DNA of 64,000 nt from an uncultured Lachnospiraceae bacterium (GCA_902801585.1 CADCIU010000002.1:1-64000); one strand, 5' to 3'. Numbered from the stretch's first letter, positions 24,859 to 33,924 are shown. Numbers and translations are program-made. The notes: generated by a model not told the origin, from the sequence alone.

Positions 24859-25298
24859 TGTTCTTACCTGATTCCTTTCTGTTATCCGGTTCAAGAATGA
24901 TCCTACAATCAATCTGTGTTTACTACGTGTCTTATGAGGATGCTGCCGGACTTAAAAATGTGAATCTTTTGTGCCCTGCGGCTCCTTCTCACAAGGTTCT
25001 TCCCTGTTTCTGGGACGATTATGCAGCATGAACCTAATTTGAACTTTAAATTTGCAAGAACTTAAGTATCTTTTGCTTCCGGAACCTCGGGCTCGGATGA
25101 CATTTTCGTTCTCCGAGCCAAAGGCTCACAGCTCCCCGCCCCGAGACCCGAGTGACACCAACACAGGCGATATGCGTAATTTCGTTCACAAATAAACCAT
25201 AATTTTTAGATGGATATACCATGCTCCCTGCGTATATAATAATGTGTAAAGAAAACACAACATTTCAACAAAATCAACACATGATAAGGAGAAGAAAA
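24859..25298. other. 440-base intergenic region between divergent genes
   Basis: Contains a cluster of GC-rich palindromes at 25080-25155 (CCTCGGGCTCGG, CTCCGAGCCAAAGGCTC, CCCCGCCCCGAGACCCGAG). The part before 25080 shows no coding potential. The last 100 bases are AT-rich and hold the leader and promoter of the double-glycine peptide gene; a TATAAT occurs at about 25235-25240 but no convincing -35 sequence precedes it. Confidence 0.5.
25080..25155. repeat. Cluster of three degenerate GC-rich palindromes
   Basis: CCTCGGGCTCGG (about 25085), CTCCGAGCCAAAGGCTC (about 25111) and CCCCGCCCCGAGACCCGAG (about 25134-25152). Upstream region of the double-glycine peptide gene. Confidence 0.65.
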
Positions 25299-25583
25299 AT
25301 GGAAGAGAATATTAAACTGAATGAAGAACAGCTTGAGCAGGTTGACGGCGGCACAGCAGAAGCAGGCGGAGGATGGAGAGCAGTTAAGTGTGTCGTAGCT
25401 AAGAATTATCTTGCACTTCGCACACAGCCTGATTTCAAGAGAGAAAACGAGATCGCACAGATCTGGCCCGGCACTGTCTTCAGTGCAAAGTCCAATAAGA
25501 AGAGCGGCATTTATGTTTGGGCTTCTTATGGCGGAAAGCAGGGTTGGGTCAACGGCACAAGCCGCTGCATCAAATGGCTGTGA
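25299..25583 (+). CDS. Double-glycine leader peptide with SH3-like core
   Basis: 94 residues from ATG 25299, behind AAGGAG. The N-terminus is a typical export leader for peptidase-containing ABC transporters: LNEEQLEQVDGG (residues 7-18), with hydrophobic positions and the Gly-Gly cleavage site. The 76-residue remainder begins AEAGGGW and continues as an SH3-type bacterial fold (VVAKNYLALRTQPD, IAQIWPGTVFSAKS, YVWASYGGKQGWVNG). It contains two Cys (in VKCVVA and SRCIKW) that could pair. SH3b domains bind peptidoglycan in other secreted proteins. No C39 peptidase transporter or immunity gene is in the window, so processing would need a machinery elsewhere. It has its own terminator. Confidence 0.7.
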   Translation: MEENIKLNEEQLEQVDGGTAEAGGGWRAVKCVVAKNYLALRTQPDFKRENEIAQIWPGTVFSAKSNKKSGIYVWASYGGKQGWVNGTSRCIKWL

Positions 25584-25609
25584 TCAAATTCATATCGTGA
25601 ATCAAAATA

Positions 25610-25647
25610 GGGCCGGCGCACCAAATGGTACGCCGGCCCTTTGTTTT
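25610..25647. terminator. Intrinsic terminator between convergent genes
   Basis: Perfect stem GGGCCGGCG/CGCCGGCCC (25610-25618 and 25631-25639), 12-base loop, then TTTGTTTT on the plus strand. It ends the peptide gene and faces the zinc-ribbon gene. Confidence 0.85.
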
Positions 25648-25656
25648 GTATCTGAT

Positions 25657-26130
25657 TCAATAATTGTTTACGCGTGCTCCGATCTGTCCGAACAGGCCGA
25701 GCACTCCGAGAACTGTGCCGACGATCAGTATGATCTTCGTTTTTTTGAGCAGATCCTGCTGTTCCTCGTAGCTTGATGCCTTATTGATCTTTGCTATAAA
25801 ATAAAACGCGACTGCTCCCGGAATCGTACATAGAAGGAGCACGATCGCTGCCCACACGACCAGTCCGCCCGTCGGGATCGGTTCCACCATCTGAGTCGTG
25901 CTGATGTAAGCCGGACTTCCGTCATTCTGGGCATTGTCTTGATACGGCTGGTCATTACTGCTGAGTGAATCATCCTCGGCACTGCCATACGGATCCTCAC
26001 TGCTCTCATTCGAGACAATGCTCTCCTGATCTGCCGCCTCGGAACGCTGCTCTTTCAGAGGAGCGCCGCAATTATCACAGAACTTATTCTCATCCGCATT
26101 CTCGCTTCCGCAATAAGGACAAATTACCAT
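25657..26130 (-). CDS. Zinc-ribbon protein with CD225-like membrane region
   Basis: 157 residues from ATG 26130 (AGGAG upstream). An N-terminal zinc ribbon (CPYCGSENADENKFCDNCG, residues 4-22) is followed by an acidic Ser-rich spacer and two hydrophobic helices (about 90-112 and 135-152) joined by a charged loop (AKINKASSYEEQQDLLKKTK). The arrangement of helix, loop and helix resembles the CD225/dispanin superfamily. Function in bacteria is unknown. The zinc ribbon is probably cytoplasmic. It may be co-transcribed with the DUF2752 gene upstream (92-base gap). Confidence 0.65.
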   Translation of the reverse strand: MVICPYCGSENADENKFCDNCGAPLKEQRSEAADQESIVSNESSEDPYGSAEDDSLSSNDQPYQDNAQNDGSPAYISTTQMVEPIPTGGLVVWAAIVLLLCTIPGAVAFYFIAKINKASSYEEQQDLLKKTKIILIVGTVLGVLGLFGQIGARVNNY

Positions 26131-26222
26131 TTTTTTCTCTCCTTTGTATTCTTTTGACAATTCAGCATATCATTAATAAGCTTCCTTAATACTACCATAT
26201 ATCGATCAGAATGACCATGCTC

Positions 26223-26606
26223 TTACAAGGGTGCTAAAAAATAGAAAGCCGGGATGTTTCTCAAGATCCAGAATCCTGTTAAAACAATTATGATCACTCT
26301 CAGCCAAAAGTCTGAAATGCGCAGAGGCTTCAGCTTCCATCCCGGAAATACGATCCGCAGGTACTCGTGTATTAATCCGGCAAAACTGGGGAGACCCAAA
26401 AGCGGCAGCAGGATATTGTATCTGACAGCTCTCAGGAACTGCCCGTGAAAAAGTGCCTGAACAGCCCTTCCGGAGCCGCATCCCGGACAATAAAATCCCG
26501 TGTACTCGTAAAACACACACTTCATGCCCGTACCGCCCAGGTACTCATAAATGATGCCCAACGCTAATATGGCGGGGAGGGATATTGCGACCAATACCCG
26601 CTTCAT
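26223..26606 (-). CDS. DUF2752 membrane protein
   Basis: 127 residues from ATG 26606 behind AAAGGAG. Three to four hydrophobic helices. The DUF2752 signature is clear: YTGFYCPGCGSGRAVQALFHG (about residues 35-55), with two Cys that could bind a metal. Function unknown; the family often sits beside CD225- or zinc-ribbon-containing membrane proteins, as here. Confidence 0.75.
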   Translation of the reverse strand: MKRVLVAISLPAILALGIIYEYLGGTGMKCVFYEYTGFYCPGCGSGRAVQALFHGQFLRAVRYNILLPLLGLPSFAGLIHEYLRIVFPGWKLKPLRISDFWLRVIIIVLTGFWILRNIPAFYFLAPL

Positions 26607-26654
26607 ATACTTCTCCTTTTCTGTCCTCAAGCTAAGACCCGGGATCCTTTTGTG

Positions 26655-26677
26655 CCCCTGAGCCCGAGGCTCTGGGG
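26655..26677. repeat. GC-rich palindrome
   Basis: CCCTGAGCCCGAGGCTCTGGGG, one copy upstream of the DUF2752 gene and divergent from the kinase gene. Confidence 0.75.
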
Positions 26678-26808
26678 AAGGAACAATTCAACCTTGTAAA
26701 TATACTCCCTTCAATAATATACTAGAAGTCAGGGTAAATGATGACCGTTTCGAATTTCTTTTTAGCTGAAATTCGAACCAACATGAAATAAGAAGCAGGA
26801 TTCTCACT

Positions 26809-29800
26809 ATGGCAAATACGATTCAAGAAGGCGGTGGAAGCAGCACATATCTTCTTCCGGAGGGAACCGTGCTGCACGGCCGCTATACAATCAGCAAATA
26901 TCTTGATCAGGGAGGCTTCGGTATCACATATCGCGGTCACGACTCCGTATTGGATATAGACGTCGCGATCAAAGAATACTATCCCTCAGGAATCGTCGGG
27001 CGTTATGTCACTGACTCGACGAACGTTTTCACGATCGGTGAAGAGACGAAAAGTGAATTTGAAGACGGCAAGAGCCAGTTCATCAGGGAAGCCCGCACAC
27101 TGGCAAAGTTCGACGGCGATCCGGCAGTCGTAGGTGTCAAGGACTGTTTTGAAGAAAACAATACAGTCTATATCATCATGGAGTATTTGAAAGGCCACAA
27201 CCTAAAAGATCACCTGGATCAGAACGGCCCCATGTCCATGTCACAGGCCTTTGCCCTTCTGCGCCCGGTCATGGTGTCCCTGGAGAGAGTACACAGCGCC
27301 GGCCTCATCCACCGCGATATCAGCCCTTCCAATCTGTTTCTGACAGACAACGGCTCCGTGAAGCTGATCGATTTCGGCACCGCCAGGCAGTACAGCCTCG
27401 ACAGTGACAAGAGCTTTTCGATCTATTTAAAGCCCAGTTATTCTCCCGAGGAGCAGTATTTCCGCCACAGCGCGCAGGGGCCCTGGACGGATGTTTATGC
27501 TCTCTCCGCTTCTATTTACAAGCTGATCACCGGCAAGACACCCGAGAATTCCCTGAACCGCCTCTCTCAGGATATGCTCCCCGCTCCCTCCAGGCTGGGC
27601 GCCGACATCTCCCCCGAGCAGGAAGCGGTACTTCTCAAGGGCATGGCTGTCCGCCGCGAGAATCGCTATCAGTCCATGAAAGAGCTTCGTGCAGCTTTTG
27701 ATCAGACAAGCTCTCCTGTGTCAAAGTATAGCTCCTCCCAGGATGACGACGACCGCACCATTGCCGGTCCTCGCGGCAAGGCGAGCGCCGTTCCGCAGCA
27801 AACGCCTGCCGGTCAGCCTCCTTATCACGCTGCCGGCTCTCAGCAGCCCGCAAGCAGCCAGCCGTATCAGACCGCCGGCTCTCAGCAGCCCGCAAACAGC
27901 CAGCCGTATCAGACCGCCGGCTCTCAGCAGCCCGCAGATCAGCCGCCTCTGTCCCGCGATGAAGATCCCGCCGGCAGAGTCCGTCAGGGCGCGAGCAGCA
28001 GTCAGGGATCTTCAGATCAGCGTTATAATGCGAATTATAATACGAGTTCTGATGCGAATCCCAAGAAGCGCAGTAAGCTCCCGCTCATTGCTGTGTTTAT
28101 AGTCGTAGTTCTTCTTTTGGGTGGTGCTGTTTATTACCTTACTCGAGGAGGAGGCTCGGGCGGAGGTGTCATAAGCTCAACCGGCGTCCTCAAAGATGTG
28201 GATTTCTATGAAAAATACGGTGGTACCGAATCGGCTACTTCCTATAATCTGACGATCACGCCGGAAATTATAGAAGCTCTCGACAATCGGAAAAAAGTTG
28301 ATGAGATCAATTTCTACAACTGTATATTCGAAGACGGTTCTGTAGACCGCTTAGGCAAAATAGACAGGCTTATAAAGCTGAAATTCGTCAATTGTACCGG
28401 CATCAGCAGCTTTGACCCCATTTCCGGAATCAGCGCACTGGAGGAGTTTTATCTGGGCGGAGATGAGTCAGTGCCGCTGCATCTTTCCAAAGGCGAACTG
28501 CTCAGCAAAGAAATCGCGCCGGTCAAACAGATGACCATACGCGATGTTGTGTTTGAGAATGATTTTTCCTTCCTGGAACTGTTCCCCGGTCTCGAGACGC
28601 TCTATATCTATGACTCGAGCACCGATTCGTCGGGAAGCAAGTTCGCAGCGGGCGTTTCTCTCAAGCTTCTGGAGATCAACGACTCTCAGATGGAAAGCGT
28701 TGATTTCTCCACAATGTCAGGCAGCGCATCTGTGAAATACCTGACGATCCGAAACTGTGGGATTACCAATGTCTCTTTTTTGCATGATATGTCCGCACTG
28801 GAGGAAGTCGACGTCAGCAATAACGCAATTACCAGCCTTGAAGGGATCAGCAACAATCCCGCATTGCGTAATTTTTATGCCTCTCACAACCAGATTGAAG
28901 ACATCACGCCGCTTGAACACTGTTCTGCTCTGTACAGACTGGATCTGGATGATAATGTCGTCAAAGATCTCTCACCGCTCGAACACTGCGGGGCCCTCGG
29001 CAATATTTCTGTGAACAACAATTACATTTCGGATCTGACGCCTCTTACATGGCTTGGAGCATTAGTGTCTTTCACAGCAAGCGATAACCAGATCGCGGAG
29101 ATACCGGATCTGTCTTCCTGCCAGATGCTACAGACATTCAATATCAGCAACAACTCCGTCAGTGATCTGAGCAGCATTGCTGGATGCTCTAAATTGGAGC
29201 GCTTATGTTTTAACGATAACAATATTTACGATTTGGAGTGCCTGAGCGGTCTGCTCTATCTGACAGAACTAAGGGGATCCGGGAACCGGATCGGCAGCCT
29301 GAAAGGCCTGGAAAATGCCACACAGCTGAAAGTGGTCACGCTCGACGGCAATCAGCTGACGGATTTCTCTGTTTTGAAAACGGCATCTGCAAATATCAAT
29401 GTTCTGTTCATTGATGATAATCAGCTGACGGATCTCTCACCTGTATCAGATTTTCCGGCGCTCAAGGGGCTGTCTTTTGGCAGCAATAGGATTTCCGATC
29501 TGTCGCCGCTCGAGAATTTGCCCGGTCTGATCTATCTGTGTGCTGCAGATAACGAGATCAGCGACGTAACACCGATCGCCAAATGCGGCAGCCTCGAATT
29601 TCTGGATCTGTCCGACAATGAGATCAGCGACATATCTCCGCTCGTCAATGTCGGAGCGTCGAGCATAGCGCTGCTTCTGCATAATAATAAGATCACGGAT
29701 CTTTTGCCTCTGGATACAGGGAAAAAATACAAGTACCTGACGGTGTACGGAAACAGCATTCCCGATCTGAGCCGCATTGCAGAGCTCAAGAATATCGATA

Positions 29801-30033
29801 TCACTGCGGACCTCTATGCTTCCTGGCACGAAGATGCTGATATGACTGTTCTCGTTGATTCGGGCTTCTGGGATATCTTCCTGGTCGATGTTCCTCTCGA
29901 TAAGCGGGTCGAAATAGAAAAAGCCTTCTCAGCACGCTATAAGAGCAAACCCACCTTCCTCACCGCGGAAGAGGCAGATGCGCAGATCGCTGAAAAGCGC
30001 GTAGAATTAATGGATTCCGTCGATATCTACTGA
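26809..30033 (+). CDS. Receptor-like Ser/Thr kinase: kinase - TM helix - LRR ectodomain
   Basis: 1074 residues. Residues 20-300 form a Hanks-type kinase: glycine loop DQGGFGITYRG (33-43), ATP-anchoring Lys in VAIKEYYP, catalytic loop HRDISPSN (about 168-175, with Ser-Pro in place of the usual Lys-Pro), and metal-binding LIDFGTARQY (about 186-195). A Gln/Pro-rich linker follows, holding three near-identical repeats of the type AGSQQPASSQPYQT (about 335-385). One TM helix (LPLIAVFIVVVLLLGGAVYYL, about 423-443) is preceded by KKRSK. The outer 600 residues contain about 20 internalin-type leucine-rich repeats (N.I.DLSPL..). Architecture is that of a receptor kinase with the kinase inside. It is followed after 19 bases by an FHA-ABC ATPase and then a permease, implying that phosphorylation controls export. 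The ribosome site is weak (AGCAGGA). Confidence 0.9.
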   Translation: MANTIQEGGGSSTYLLPEGTVLHGRYTISKYLDQGGFGITYRGHDSVLDIDVAIKEYYPSGIVGRYVTDSTNVFTIGEETKSEFEDGKSQFIREARTLAKFDGDPAVVGVKDCFEENNTVYIIMEYLKGHNLKDHLDQNGPMSMSQAFALLRPVMVSLERVHSAGLIHRDISPSNLFLTDNGSVKLIDFGTARQYSLDSDKSFSIYLKPSYSPEEQYFRHSAQGPWTDVYALSASIYKLITGKTPENSLNRLSQDMLPAPSRLGADISPEQEAVLLKGMAVRRENRYQSMKELRAAFDQTSSPVSKYSSSQDDDDRTIAGPRGKASAVPQQTPAGQPPYHAAGSQQPASSQPYQTAGSQQPANSQPYQTAGSQQPADQPPLSRDEDPAGRVRQGASSSQGSSDQRYNANYNTSSDANPKKRSKLPLIAVFIVVVLLLGGAVYYLTRGGGSGGGVISSTGVLKDVDFYEKYGGTESATSYNLTITPEIIEALDNRKKVDEINFYNCIFEDGSVDRLGKIDRLIKLKFVNCTGISSFDPISGISALEEFYLGGDESVPLHLSKGELLSKEIAPVKQMTIRDVVFENDFSFLELFPGLETLYIYDSSTDSSGSKFAAGVSLKLLEINDSQMESVDFSTMSGSASVKYLTIRNCGITNVSFLHDMSALEEVDVSNNAITSLEGISNNPALRNFYASHNQIEDITPLEHCSALYRLDLDDNVVKDLSPLEHCGALGNISVNNNYISDLTPLTWLGALVSFTASDNQIAEIPDLSSCQMLQTFNISNNSVSDLSSIAGCSKLERLCFNDNNIYDLECLSGLLYLTELRGSGNRIGSLKGLENATQLKVVTLDGNQLTDFSVLKTASANINVLFIDDNQLTDLSPVSDFPALKGLSFGSNRISDLSPLENLPGLIYLCAADNEISDVTPIAKCGSLEFLDLSDNEISDISPLVNVGASSIALLLHNNKITDLLPLDTGKKYKYLTVYGNSIPDLSRIAELKNIDITADLYASWHEDADMTVLVDSGFWDIFLVDVPLDKRVEIEKAFSARYKSKPTFLTAEEADAQIAEKRVELMDSVDIY

Positions 30034-30052
30034 TCCACGAGAGTTAAGAGCA

Positions 30053-31501
30053 ATGAATACACAGATTGGCCAAAACTACAATGCACAAATTGTGATCACA
30101 GAAAACGCACAGTCGGACAGCCGCAGGACGATCATTGTCCCGCTCAGCGGCGAGCAGCTGCTCGGGCGTCCCACGAAAGCGGTGTGCCCGGATATTCCGG
30201 TGCGCTCCGCAGTCGTCTCACGCTCCCACGGGAGACTGATCACCGGTGAGGCCGGATCCTTCTACATTGATCTCGGCAGTATGAACGGAACGCTGTACAA
30301 CGGTGTGCCTCTGGCTCCTCACGTAATGCAGAAACTTGAGCACGGAGATATCCTTACGATCCATGGAAGCGACGACCCGAACGGAATTTATGACGTCAGT
30401 ATCGCATACAAGGTAGTGCGGACGGACCACGTGCAAGCCGCGCCCGCGCCTTATCCTGCGCCCGTGCCCGAAAGGCAGGCTGTTCCCAATCCTGCGCCCG
30501 CGCCTTATCCTGCGCCCGCGCCCGAAAGGCAGGCTGCTCCCAATTCGGCTCCGCCGGAGGCTGCGCCCGCGCCCGAAAGGCAGGCTGCTCCCAATCCGGC
30601 TCCGCCGGAGGCTGCGCAGGGCAGACCCGCACCGATTGAGTCGCTTTCCCGCCCGAATAGCAGGCAGGCGCATGACGGCCCGTCTCTGTCAATTGATATT
30701 CATGACCGCTCTGTGGGCTCTGCCAAGTCACCCAAAGTTCTTCTGCGGGATATCCGCATGGACATTGAGTCGGGCAGCATGGTCCTGATCCTTGGCGGCT
30801 CCGGCGCCGGCAAGACCACTTTCATCAATGCAGTCATGGGATACGAGCCTGCCAACGGCAAGATCATATACAACAATGTCGATCTCTATGAGAACTATGA
30901 CAAGATGAAGTATGAGGTCGGCTATGTTCCTCAGCAGGATCTGCTGCGCATGAACGACACGGTCAATGACACGCTTCTCAATGCCGCCCAGATGAAATTG
31001 CCGGCCGGCACCAAATCATCCGAGATCAACAAACGCCTCGACGAGACCATGGAGATCCTCGGCTTGTCCCCTCAGCGCGACTCCCTTGTGGGAAAGCTCA
31101 GCGGCGGACAGCGCAAGAGACTCAGCATCGCGGTCGAATACATCGGAAATCCGGCTCTGTTTTTCCTGGATGAACCCGATTCCGGTCTGGACGGCACGAT
31201 GGCGGAGCAGCTCATGCAGAATTTGAGGCAGATCGCCGACTTCGGCAAAATAGTGATCGTCATCTCTCACTCGCCTGACCGGGCTTTTGACCTGTTCGAC
31301 AAAGTCATCGTGCTGACAAAAGACAGCGTGGAGGGCTCCGGCCACCTCGCCTTTTACGGGTCTCCGAGTGAGGCGCTCCGCTTCTTCGAAGTGGATTCGC
31401 TCGAGCACGTCGTAAAGAGGATCAACCGGACCGATGAAGGCGGCGACGGGCTCGCGGATTTCTATATTGAAAAATACAACAGGATGCGGGGAGGATTCTG
31501 A
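30053..31501 (+). CDS. FHA domain - ABC transporter ATPase fusion (ABCG-like)
   Basis: 482 residues. The N-terminal FHA domain reads phosphothreonine peptides and has the diagnostic residues: LLGRPTK, VVSRSHGRL (about 60-68) and DLGSMNGTLYNG (about 79-90). A Pro/Ala-rich linker with three near-repeats of ERQAAPN (about 125-190) joins it to a nucleotide-binding domain: Walker A GGSGAGKTT (about 247-255), Q-loop VPQQDLL, signature LSGGQRKRLSIA (about 348), Walker B LFFLDEPDSGLDG (about 368-380), and a switch His in VISHS. The order and the signature resemble ABCG/White-type subunits. It lies between a kinase gene and an ABC permease gene. Mycobacterial Rv1747 (FHA-ABC, controlled by kinase PknF) is the nearest known logic; here the permease is a separate gene. 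Confidence 0.9.
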   Translation: MNTQIGQNYNAQIVITENAQSDSRRTIIVPLSGEQLLGRPTKAVCPDIPVRSAVVSRSHGRLITGEAGSFYIDLGSMNGTLYNGVPLAPHVMQKLEHGDILTIHGSDDPNGIYDVSIAYKVVRTDHVQAAPAPYPAPVPERQAVPNPAPAPYPAPAPERQAAPNSAPPEAAPAPERQAAPNPAPPEAAQGRPAPIESLSRPNSRQAHDGPSLSIDIHDRSVGSAKSPKVLLRDIRMDIESGSMVLILGGSGAGKTTFINAVMGYEPANGKIIYNNVDLYENYDKMKYEVGYVPQQDLLRMNDTVNDTLLNAAQMKLPAGTKSSEINKRLDETMEILGLSPQRDSLVGKLSGGQRKRLSIAVEYIGNPALFFLDEPDSGLDGTMAEQLMQNLRQIADFGKIVIVISHSPDRAFDLFDKVIVLTKDSVEGSGHLAFYGSPSEALRFFEVDSLEHVVKRINRTDEGGDGLADFYIEKYNRMRGGF

Positions 31502-31502
31502 A

Positions 31503-32321
31503 ATGAGTGAAAAGAGGATCTCAGGCATTCAGCAGATCCATATCTATCTGGGCAAATGCTGGAGACTGTTTAAAAATGAGAAGCAGTGGAAGAATTTCAT
31601 TTCCTCATTTATTATTATTCTGATCATTTCCCTTGTGACAGGGCCGGACATGTTTCAGACATACTCCGACACGAATAAGGGGGCTTTTGCCATCGTTTCC
31701 GCGTGCATCTGGTCGGGGCTCTTCAATTCGATCCAGTCGATCTGCCGCGAGAGAGACATCATCAAGCGCGAGTATCGGACAGGACTGAGGATCTCCTCTT
31801 ATATCCTCGCGCATGCCATCTACGAGATGGCGCTTTGTGCCGGCGAATCCCTGATCGTGCTCCTGATGGTCCTCATCCGCAATCACTCCCATCTGCCGGA
31901 GAAAAGCCTGGTCTTCCCGCTGGCGATCGACCTCTATATTACGCTGTTTTTGGTCACATACAGTTCGGATCTCATCGCAATGCTGATCTCGTGTGCAGTC
32001 AGGGCAGAGACCACCGCGATGATGATCATGCCTTTTGTGCTGGTCATCCAGCTGGTCATGTCCGGCGTCGTCTTCACGCTTGAAGGGATCTCGAAAGCTA
32101 TTTCCTACTTCACGGTGAGCCGTTGGGGGGTCAATTGCATCTGCGCCATCACGAGAACGTCGCAGTATGTCGATTGGGAGGCAATCTACCTGGATATCGA
32201 GGGCTGCGATCCGGAGCCGTCGACTCTGACCGGTGCCTGGGGGATCATGCTCCTCTTCTGCGTCGTTTATATCCTCATCAGTATAATCCTGCTTCACAGG
32301 GTCGACAAAGATCAGCGGTAA
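31503..32321 (+). CDS. ABC-2 type permease paired with the FHA-ABC ATPase
   Basis: 272 residues from ATG 31503, one base after the ATPase stop and behind GGGGAGG. Six hydrophobic helices in the ABCG arrangement: a first helix after an amphipathic N-terminus (FISSFIIILIISLVTG), the CRERDIIKREYRTGL segment corresponding to the ABCG coupling region, and four further helices ending near ILISIILLHRV. The conserved coupling of RERD..RE.R is typical of the family. Substrate unknown. With the ATPase it should form an exporter (homodimer of each or 2+2), possibly gated by kinase-dependent phosphopeptide binding. Confidence 0.85.
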   Translation: MSEKRISGIQQIHIYLGKCWRLFKNEKQWKNFISSFIIILIISLVTGPDMFQTYSDTNKGAFAIVSACIWSGLFNSIQSICRERDIIKREYRTGLRISSYILAHAIYEMALCAGESLIVLLMVLIRNHSHLPEKSLVFPLAIDLYITLFLVTYSSDLIAMLISCAVRAETTAMMIMPFVLVIQLVMSGVVFTLEGISKAISYFTVSRWGVNCICAITRTSQYVDWEAIYLDIEGCDPEPSTLTGAWGIMLLFCVVYILISIILLHRVDKDQR

Positions 32322-32327
32322 TTTTCA

Positions 32328-32390
32328 CCTCGAGCCTCGGGCTCGGGGTGTTTTTTTCTCCCCGGGCCCGTGCTCGGGGAGCTTTTTTTT
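32328..32390 (+). terminator. Tandem palindromes acting as terminators
   Basis: Two GC-rich palindromes, each followed by a T-run: CTCGAGCCTCGGGCTCGGGG at 32329-32348 then TTTTTTT, and CTCCCCGGGCCCGTGCTCGG at 32358-32377 extending to 32382 then TTTTTTTT. This copy of the repeat family is a functional-looking double terminator of the kinase operon. Confidence 0.8.
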
Positions 32391-32511
32391 CAGAAATTTC
32401 TGATTTATTCAGTTTTCGCTATGGAAAAACCTACGATTCTTTGGTATCATACGTCAGTAAATCTTATTCAATATGGGGCGCTATGCCTCAATATAGAAAG
32501 GGGAAATTACT

Positions 32512-33870
32512 ATGGAACAGTTTTTTAAACTGAAGGAACACGGCACAACCGTCCAGAAAGAGATGGCTGCCGGTCTCACCACCTTCATGACGATGGCTTA
32601 CATCCTGGCCGTCAACCCCAGCATCCTGAGTGCTTCCGGAATGGACGCCGGTGCTATTTTTACAGCAACCGCTCTGGCATCCGCGATCGCATCCTTCCTG
32701 ATGGCTCTTCTTGCTAACCTGCCCTTCGTGCTCTCTGCGGGCATGGGTCTGAACGCGTACTTTGCTTACACGGTCGTCCTCGGCATGGGTTACTCATGGC
32801 AGATGGCTCTGACAGCCGTTTTCATGGAAGGTCTGATCTTTGTCATCCTCTCCCTGACCAATGTCAGAGAAGCGATCTTCAACGCGATCCCTGCGACACT
32901 TAAGATCGCTGTTTCCGTCGGTATCGGCCTCTTCATCACCTTCATCGGTCTGCAGAACGCTCATATCGTCGTCGACAGCGCTACGCTGGTATCCGTGTTT
33001 TCCTTCAGCGGCTCTATTGAAAACGGAACCTTCAATTCTGAAGGCATCACCGTTCTCCTTGCGATCCTGGGTATCCTGATCACCGCGATCCTGATGCTCC
33101 GCAACGTTAAGGGCAGCATCCTTCTCGGCATTATCGCTACTTGGGTGCTCGGCATTATCTGCCAGCTGACCGGGATCTATGTACCTAATCCTGAAGCAGG
33201 ATTCTACAGTGTGATCCCTTCCGGTATCGTTTCCATGCCGGCTTCCGTTGCTCCTACGCTCTTCAAGCTGGACTTCAAGAGCATCCTGAGCGTGGACTTC
33301 GTCGTTGTCATGTTCGCATTCCTGTTTGTCGATATGTTCGATACACTGGGAACTCTGATCGGATGTGCATCCAAGGCTGACCTTCTTGACAAAGAAGGCA
33401 AACTGCCCGGGATCAAAGGCGCACTCCTCTCCGACGCTGTCGGCACAATGTGCGGCGCCTGCCTCGGAACTTCCACCATCACAACATTCGTAGAGTCTGC
33501 ATCCGGTATCGCTGAAGGCGGCCGTACAGGTCTGACCGCGATCTCTTCCGGTTTCCTGTTCCTGCTGGCTCTGTTCTTCTCACCTCTGTTCCTGACGATT
33601 CCTTCCTTCGCCACAGCTCCGGCTCTGGTCATGGTCGGTTTCCTCATGATGCAGCAGGTCAGCAAGATCGAGTGGGACAACATCCTTGAGGCGATCCCTG
33701 CATTCATCTGCATCTTCGCAATGGCGTTCATGTACTCCATTTCCGAGGGTATCTGCTTCGGCATCATCTCCTACACTATCCTCAATGTAGCAGCAGGCAA
33801 GGCTAAGCAGGTCACACCTCTGATGTATATACTGACGCTCGTATTTGTGATCAAGTACATCCTGATCTGA
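32512..33870 (+). CDS. NCS2-family purine nucleobase permease
   Basis: 452 residues, 12 or more TM helices, AzgA-like branch for adenine, guanine and hypoxanthine uptake. Signatures visible: TTFMTMAYILAVNPSILS near residue 24, the FVLSAGMGLNAYFAYTVV segment, FLFVDMFDTLGTLIG (about 272-286) and LGTSTITTFVESASGIAEGG RTGLT (about 320-345), which together hold the substrate-binding residues. Start ATG 32512 behind AAAGGGG. Codon use is more biased than in the neighbours (many CTG/ATC), suggesting high expression. No purine riboswitch was found in the 120 bases upstream. Confidence 0.9.
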   Translation: MEQFFKLKEHGTTVQKEMAAGLTTFMTMAYILAVNPSILSASGMDAGAIFTATALASAIASFLMALLANLPFVLSAGMGLNAYFAYTVVLGMGYSWQMALTAVFMEGLIFVILSLTNVREAIFNAIPATLKIAVSVGIGLFITFIGLQNAHIVVDSATLVSVFSFSGSIENGTFNSEGITVLLAILGILITAILMLRNVKGSILLGIIATWVLGIICQLTGIYVPNPEAGFYSVIPSGIVSMPASVAPTLFKLDFKSILSVDFVVVMFAFLFVDMFDTLGTLIGCASKADLLDKEGKLPGIKGALLSDAVGTMCGACLGTSTITTFVESASGIAEGGRTGLTAISSGFLFLLALFFSPLFLTIPSFATAPALVMVGFLMMQQVSKIEWDNILEAIPAFICIFAMAFMYSISEGICFGIISYTILNVAAGKAKQVTPLMYILTLVFVIKYILI

Positions 33871-33924
33871 TCAAAAAATTGATAATGGGCCGCCTATTGA
33901 CAGCCCATGTATGATCGGCTTAAT

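Noticed and set aside
25046..25258. Minus-strand coding frame of 70 residues
   Set aside because: It runs through the palindrome cluster and has no ribosome site.
32391..32511. Purine riboswitch before the purine permease gene
   Set aside because: The conserved junction sequences and the two loop sequences are not present in this stretch.
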